This document shows positions 60,450 through 64,000 of a stretch of DNA of 64,000 nt, one piece after another; position 1 is the stretch's first letter; each line of letters begins with the position of its first letter. Both the position numbers and the translations under genes were made by a program. Source of the stretch: Synechococcus sp. PROS-9-1 (lineage in GTDB: Bacteria; Cyanobacteriota; Cyanobacteriia; PCC-6307; Cyanobiaceae); contig NZ_CP047961.1 of the NCBI RefSeq assembly GCF_014279775.1, forward strand, positions 186,001 to 250,000. Direction: 5' to 3'. The notes beneath the pieces are model-generated. The model ran no database searches, was not told the origin of the DNA, and worked only from the letters and a program-made list of their open reading frames with translations.

Positions 60450-62861
60450 ATGAGTTTTCTCTCAGGCCTCAACGACGCCCAGAAGCGAGCGGTTGACCAT
60501 CATGAAGGCCCTCTTCTGGTGGTTGCTGGAGCGGGGAGTGGCAAGACCCGAGCGCTGACCCATCGGATTGCCCATCTCATTGGTGAGCATGGGGCCGATC
60601 CGGCCCAAATCTTGGCGGTGACGTTTACCAATAAGGCCGCCCGTGAGATGAAAGAGCGGTTGGAAATGCTTTTGGCGCAACGGTTAGCCCAGAGTCAATT
60701 CGGTCAACCCTGGAGCACGCTCCCTCCGGTGGAGCAGCGACAGTTGCGTACGCGGATTTATCGCGAGGTCACGAAAGAATTGTGGATTGGCACCTTCCAT
60801 GCCTTGTTCGCACGGCTGTTGCGCTTCGATATCGATAAATTTAAGGATCCTGAAGGCCTCACCTGGACGAAGCAATTCTCCATTTATGACGAGGCGGATG
60901 CTCAGAGTTTGGTGAAGGAGATTGTGACCCAAGAGTTGCAGCTTGATCCAAAACGCTTTGAGCCCAAAAAAGTGCGCTGGGCGATTAGTAATGCCAAAAA
61001 TCAAGGTTGGTCACCCGACGATTTAGAAGCCAACGCCGAGGGGCAGCGGGGCAAGCTCAGCGCCGATGTGTACAGGCGCTATCGCAAGGCTCTGGCTGCC
61101 AATAATGCCCTGGATTTTGATGACCTTCTGCTCCTTCCTGTGCAGTTGCTTCAGCAGAATGAGCAAGTGCGTGGTTATTGGTATCGCCGGTTCCGACACG
61201 TGCTTGTCGATGAATATCAAGACACCAATCGCACCCAGTATGAGTTAATCAAGCTGTTGGTGACGGATGGCAAAGAGCCGCAACAAGTGGATGATTGGTC
61301 AGGTCGATCGGTGTTTGTGGTGGGTGATGCTGACCAAAGCATCTACAGCTTTCGTGCTGCAGATTTCACGATTTTGATGGGTTTTCAGGACGACTTTGGT
61401 GACAAAGCTCCTGATGATGTCACCCGCACGATGGTGAAGTTGGAGGAGAATTATCGCTCCACCGCCACCATTTTAGAAGCTGCCAATGCCCTGATTTCGA
61501 ATAACAGCGAGCGGATCGAGAAGGTGCTGCGACCCACGCGTGGTGAGGGTGAATTGATCTCACTCACCCGCTGCGATGACGAAATCGCCGAAGCGGAAGC
61601 GGTGGTCCATCGCATGCGGATGATGGAGGCGGCCAATCCAGACCTCAGCTGGAAGGATATGGCTGTGCTGTATCGCACCAACGCCCAGTCTCGAGCAATT
61701 GAAGAATCCTTGGTGCGCTGGCGTATTCCCTATGTGGTAGTTGGCGGGCTGCGTTTCTACGACCGTCGTGAAATCAAAGACCTGTTGGGTTACTTGCGTC
61801 TTTTGATCAACCCCGCCGATACCGTCAGCTTGCTGCGGGTGATCAACGTGCCCAAGCGTGGCATTGGTAAAACCACCATTCAGCGCTTAACCGACGCTGC
61901 AAATCAGTTGGGGATTCCGCTTTGGGACGTGGTGAGCGATCCCGAGGCGGTGCGTTCCCTGGGCGGTCGTTCCGCAAGGGGGCTACTTCAGTTCTGTGAA
62001 TTGATCAACAGCCTGAAGGAGCGCATTCATGCTGCGACCCCATCGGAACTGATCCAAGAGGTGATGGAGAAGAGCGGCTATGTCAGCGAGTTGATCGCTG
62101 ATGGCTCCGATGAGGCCGAAGAGCGTCGCCGCAACCTCCAGGAGCTGGTGAATGCGGGTCTTCAATATCAGGAAGAAAATGATGAGGGTGACCTAGAGGG
62201 TTTTCTGGCCTCCGCCGCGCTCGCCAGTGATGCCGATAGCAAAGACACGGCGGCAGACAGGGTCACCTTGATGACCTTGCACAGCAGCAAGGGACTCGAA
62301 TTTCCTGTGGTTTGCCTGGTTGGACTGGAGCAGGGATTGTTCCCCAGCTATCGCTCCCTCGATGATCCAGCGTCGCTGGAGGAAGAGCGCCGACTTTGCT
62401 ACGTCGGCATCACCCGTGCCAAAGAGCGATTATTCATCTCTCACGCCAGTGAAAGGCGCTTGTGGGGGGGGATGCGCGAGCCGGCGATGCCCAGTGTGTT
62501 TCTTTCCGAATTGCCGGAAGGTCTTGTTCAGGGCGATGTGCCTCGAAGCGGAGGAGCGGCGCTGCGGCGTGAGCAGCGCCTGGAGCGCCTTACCCGCGTT
62601 GACCGCAATGACTCACAACGGGTGGCCTCCGGTGGAGCATCCGGAGCGCCAGCTAATGCCGTGCGTCGCCGCCAGGCCGGACCAGCCCCAGGAAAAAGCT
62701 GGAGTGTGGGCGATCAGGTGGTCCATGCCAGCTTCGGGGTCGGGGAGATCACCCACACGTTTGGTAGTGGCGAAAAGGTGTCGATTGCCGTGAAATTTGC
62801 GGGCATGGGCCCCAAAATTCTCGACCCGCGCTTGGCCCCCATTGAGCCTGCTGGAGGCTGA
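60450..62861 (+). CDS. pcrA: UvrD/PcrA-type 3'-5' DNA helicase
   Basis: Superfamily 1A helicase of 803 aa for repair and removal of blocked replication complexes. Motif I is VVAGAGSGKTRALTHRI (about residues 26-42), motif Ia AVTFTNKAAREMKERL, motif II VDEYQDTNRTQYEL near 253, motif III VVGDADQSIYSFRAAD near 287 and motif IV EENYRSTATIL near 331. VTLMTLHSSKGLEFPVVCL near 608 is motif V, and VGITRAKERLF near 652 motif VI. The C-terminal tail ends in a Tudor-like segment (WSVGDQVVHASFGVGEITHT), as in PcrA. ATG 60450 is used; a TTG directly upstream is less likely. Only 4 bp separate it from the CCA enzyme gene. Confidence 0.95.
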   Translation: MSFLSGLNDAQKRAVDHHEGPLLVVAGAGSGKTRALTHRIAHLIGEHGADPAQILAVTFTNKAAREMKERLEMLLAQRLAQSQFGQPWSTLPPVEQRQLRTRIYREVTKELWIGTFHALFARLLRFDIDKFKDPEGLTWTKQFSIYDEADAQSLVKEIVTQELQLDPKRFEPKKVRWAISNAKNQGWSPDDLEANAEGQRGKLSADVYRRYRKALAANNALDFDDLLLLPVQLLQQNEQVRGYWYRRFRHVLVDEYQDTNRTQYELIKLLVTDGKEPQQVDDWSGRSVFVVGDADQSIYSFRAADFTILMGFQDDFGDKAPDDVTRTMVKLEENYRSTATILEAANALISNNSERIEKVLRPTRGEGELISLTRCDDEIAEAEAVVHRMRMMEAANPDLSWKDMAVLYRTNAQSRAIEESLVRWRIPYVVVGGLRFYDRREIKDLLGYLRLLINPADTVSLLRVINVPKRGIGKTTIQRLTDAANQLGIPLWDVVSDPEAVRSLGGRSARGLLQFCELINSLKERIHAATPSELIQEVMEKSGYVSELIADGSDEAEERRRNLQELVNAGLQYQEENDEGDLEGFLASAALASDADSKDTAADRVTLMTLHSSKGLEFPVVCLVGLEQGLFPSYRSLDDPASLEEERRLCYVGITRAKERLFISHASERRLWGGMREPAMPSVFLSELPEGLVQGDVPRSGGAALRREQRLERLTRVDRNDSQRVASGGASGAPANAVRRRQAGPAPGKSWSVGDQVVHASFGVGEITHTFGSGEKVSIAVKFAGMGPKILDPRLAPIEPAGG

Positions 62862-62865
62862 GCGG

Positions 62866-64000
62866 GTGGAACATCCAGGCCTTCCATCCCAGCTTTTGCC
62901 GGCGCTTCAGGCCATCGCATCAGCGGCTGGAGTGTCGCGCTTAGCCCTTGTGGGTGGTGCTGTCCGTGATGCCTTGCTGCATGATCAGCACTGCGATCCA
63001 TGGCGAGACCTGCCGGATTTGGATTTGGTACTGGAAGGCTCGGCCTCCGAGTTGGCGGCAGCGCTGGAGCGGCACTACGGAGACCAGCGGGTGGAGGATG
63101 TTCGCATCCACGCTGCCTACGGCACCGCTGAGCTGTCCTTCGATGGCGTCCTGCTCGATCTCGCTGGGGCGCGGCAAGAGCATTACCCAGCTCCGGGCGA
63201 AAACCCTGTGGTGGAGAGCGGCTCTTTGGAGCGAGATCTGCAGCGCCGGGATTTCACGGTGAACGCGATGGCCTTGGAGCTGTCGCTCTCCGGCGATGGT
63301 GAGCCATGGCTCTTGGATCCGCACGGCGGCCAGGACCATCTGGCGCGCCGTGAACTTGCCTTCTTGCACGGCTCCAGCGTGGCCGATGACCCCACGCGCG
63401 TGGTGCGTGCCTGCCGTTATGCCGCTCGATTGGCATTCGTTTTGGCACCAGAAGCGCAGCAGCAGATCAACCAGACGCTCGAGGCCTGGCCTTGGGCATG
63501 GACCCACGGCGATCCGCCGGCTGCCTCTCCCCCTGCTCTCGCCACGCGTCTCCGGATGGAATTAGAGCTCCTATTTGAACGGGAGCCATGGCCTGAGGCT
63601 CTTCTTGCTCTTCAGTCCTGGGGAGCTTTGATGCTGCTGGACCCCGCCCTGCAGGCTGATTCCCGCCTGGTTCGCAGTTTGATTCAGGCCCAGCGGTTGC
63701 ATCTTCCATTGCTGCTAGCGCTCGTGGCTGGAGCCGATGATCCGCTGGAGTTGGCGGCTCGGCTGCAGTTGCCGCAGCAACAGCAGCGCTGGTTGCAGCA
63801 GATGCAGGAGCTCAGCGCTTGGCTGGAAGTCAACGCGTTTGAGGACGCCTTGGCTGGCTGGACGGCGGAGGAGTGGTGTGATGCCTTGGAGCAGCAAGCC
63901 TGGGGTGCGGAAGCGGTGGCGTTGCTGGTGAGTCAGAACCCGCCGCAGAGAAGACCGTTGTTGCGCTGGTGGGGGCGCTGGCGCCATTGCCCATCTCCCC
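62866..64000 (+). CDS. cca: CCA tRNA nucleotidyltransferase (3' end cut by window)
   Basis: Poly(A)-polymerase/CCA-adding family, class II nucleotidyltransferase fold. The reading frame begins GTG 62866, four bases after the pcrA stop, and stays open to the window end (378 codons visible). LALVGGAVRDALL near residue 25 is the G-G-x-V-R-D motif that binds nucleotide, and LPDLDLVLEG near 45 holds the two catalytic Asp (D-x-D). RRDFTVNAMALEL near 128 is the R-R-D-F-T-x-N motif and VADDPTRVVRACRYAARLAF near 168 the next conserved helix. It adds or repairs the 3' CCA of tRNAs, consistent with the tRNA-Arg here lacking an encoded CCA. The C-terminal end is missing. Confidence 0.93.
   Translation, partial: MEHPGLPSQLLPALQAIASAAGVSRLALVGGAVRDALLHDQHCDPWRDLPDLDLVLEGSASELAAALERHYGDQRVEDVRIHAAYGTAELSFDGVLLDLAGARQEHYPAPGENPVVESGSLERDLQRRDFTVNAMALELSLSGDGEPWLLDPHGGQDHLARRELAFLHGSSVADDPTRVVRACRYAARLAFVLAPEAQQQINQTLEAWPWAWTHGDPPAASPPALATRLRMELELLFEREPWPEALLALQSWGALMLLDPALQADSRLVRSLIQAQRLHLPLLLALVAGADDPLELAARLQLPQQQQRWLQQMQELSAWLEVNAFEDALAGWTAEEWCDALEQQAWGAEAVALLVSQNPPQRRPLLRWWGRWRHCPSP

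Overview
The window looks like a chromosomal segment of a picocyanobacterium, most likely of the marine Synechococcus/Cyanobium group. The pointers are a phycobilin-type heme oxygenase, an NdhS-like SH3 protein, GlcE/GlcF glycolate dehydrogenase subunits, a bacterial class-A RNase P RNA next to rnc, compact gene spacing with many TGATG/ATGA overlaps, and frequent GTG/TTG starts. This assignment is inference from gene content. No rRNA, CRISPR array or prophage was seen.

Region 1 (1-31.2 kb) is a large surface-polysaccharide island, mostly visibly AT-rich. It opens with a truncated asparagine-synthase-like gene and a glycosyltransferase. Next comes a tight CDP-3,6-dideoxyhexose cassette (rfbF-rfbG-rfbH-SDR). 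A decayed IS3-family insertion sequence at 9.07-10.3 kb splits off a Wzy-like polymerase, more glycosyltransferases and a nonulosonic (sialic-acid-like) acid module. That module consists of a cytidylyltransferase-HAD fusion, a separate NeuA, and a 759-residue CBS-NeuB-SAF-TIM-barrel synthase. It is followed by an ABC exporter, a pyruvyltransferase and further transferases. The GC-rich 3' end carries an SDR, a WecA/WbpL-type initiating phosphoglycosyltransferase and a FlaA1/CapD-type dehydratase. Together these genes could initiate, build, flip and polymerise a lipid-linked glycan containing dideoxyhexose, a nonulosonic acid and pyruvyl groups.

A 5' fragment of an SLC13-type permease gene (15.2-15.8 kb) matches, without gaps over about 489 bp, the start of the intact gene at 31.3 kb, in direct orientation. 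The two copies bracket about 16 kb that includes neuA and neuB.

Region 2 (31.3-52.7 kb) is GC-rich core. It holds the SLC13 permease, rimM, ndhS, a potassium channel gene broken by one TGA, rnc, rnpB, tRNA-Arg(CCT), a Fic AMP-transferase with a palindromic operator, mscL, two small hypotheticals, a strong terminator, glgP, a CPA2 antiporter, a hydrolase, a mutarotase, glcE / DUF1537 kinase / glcF, icd and ho1. Several small relics sit between these genes.

Region 3 (52.7-60.1 kb) is a second AT-rich polysaccharide island, fused to the stop codon of ho1: four glycosyltransferases, an ABC exporter and a Wzy/ligase-like protein. Region 4 (60.4 kb to the end) returns to core with a UvrD/PcrA helicase and a CCA-adding enzyme cut off by the window edge.
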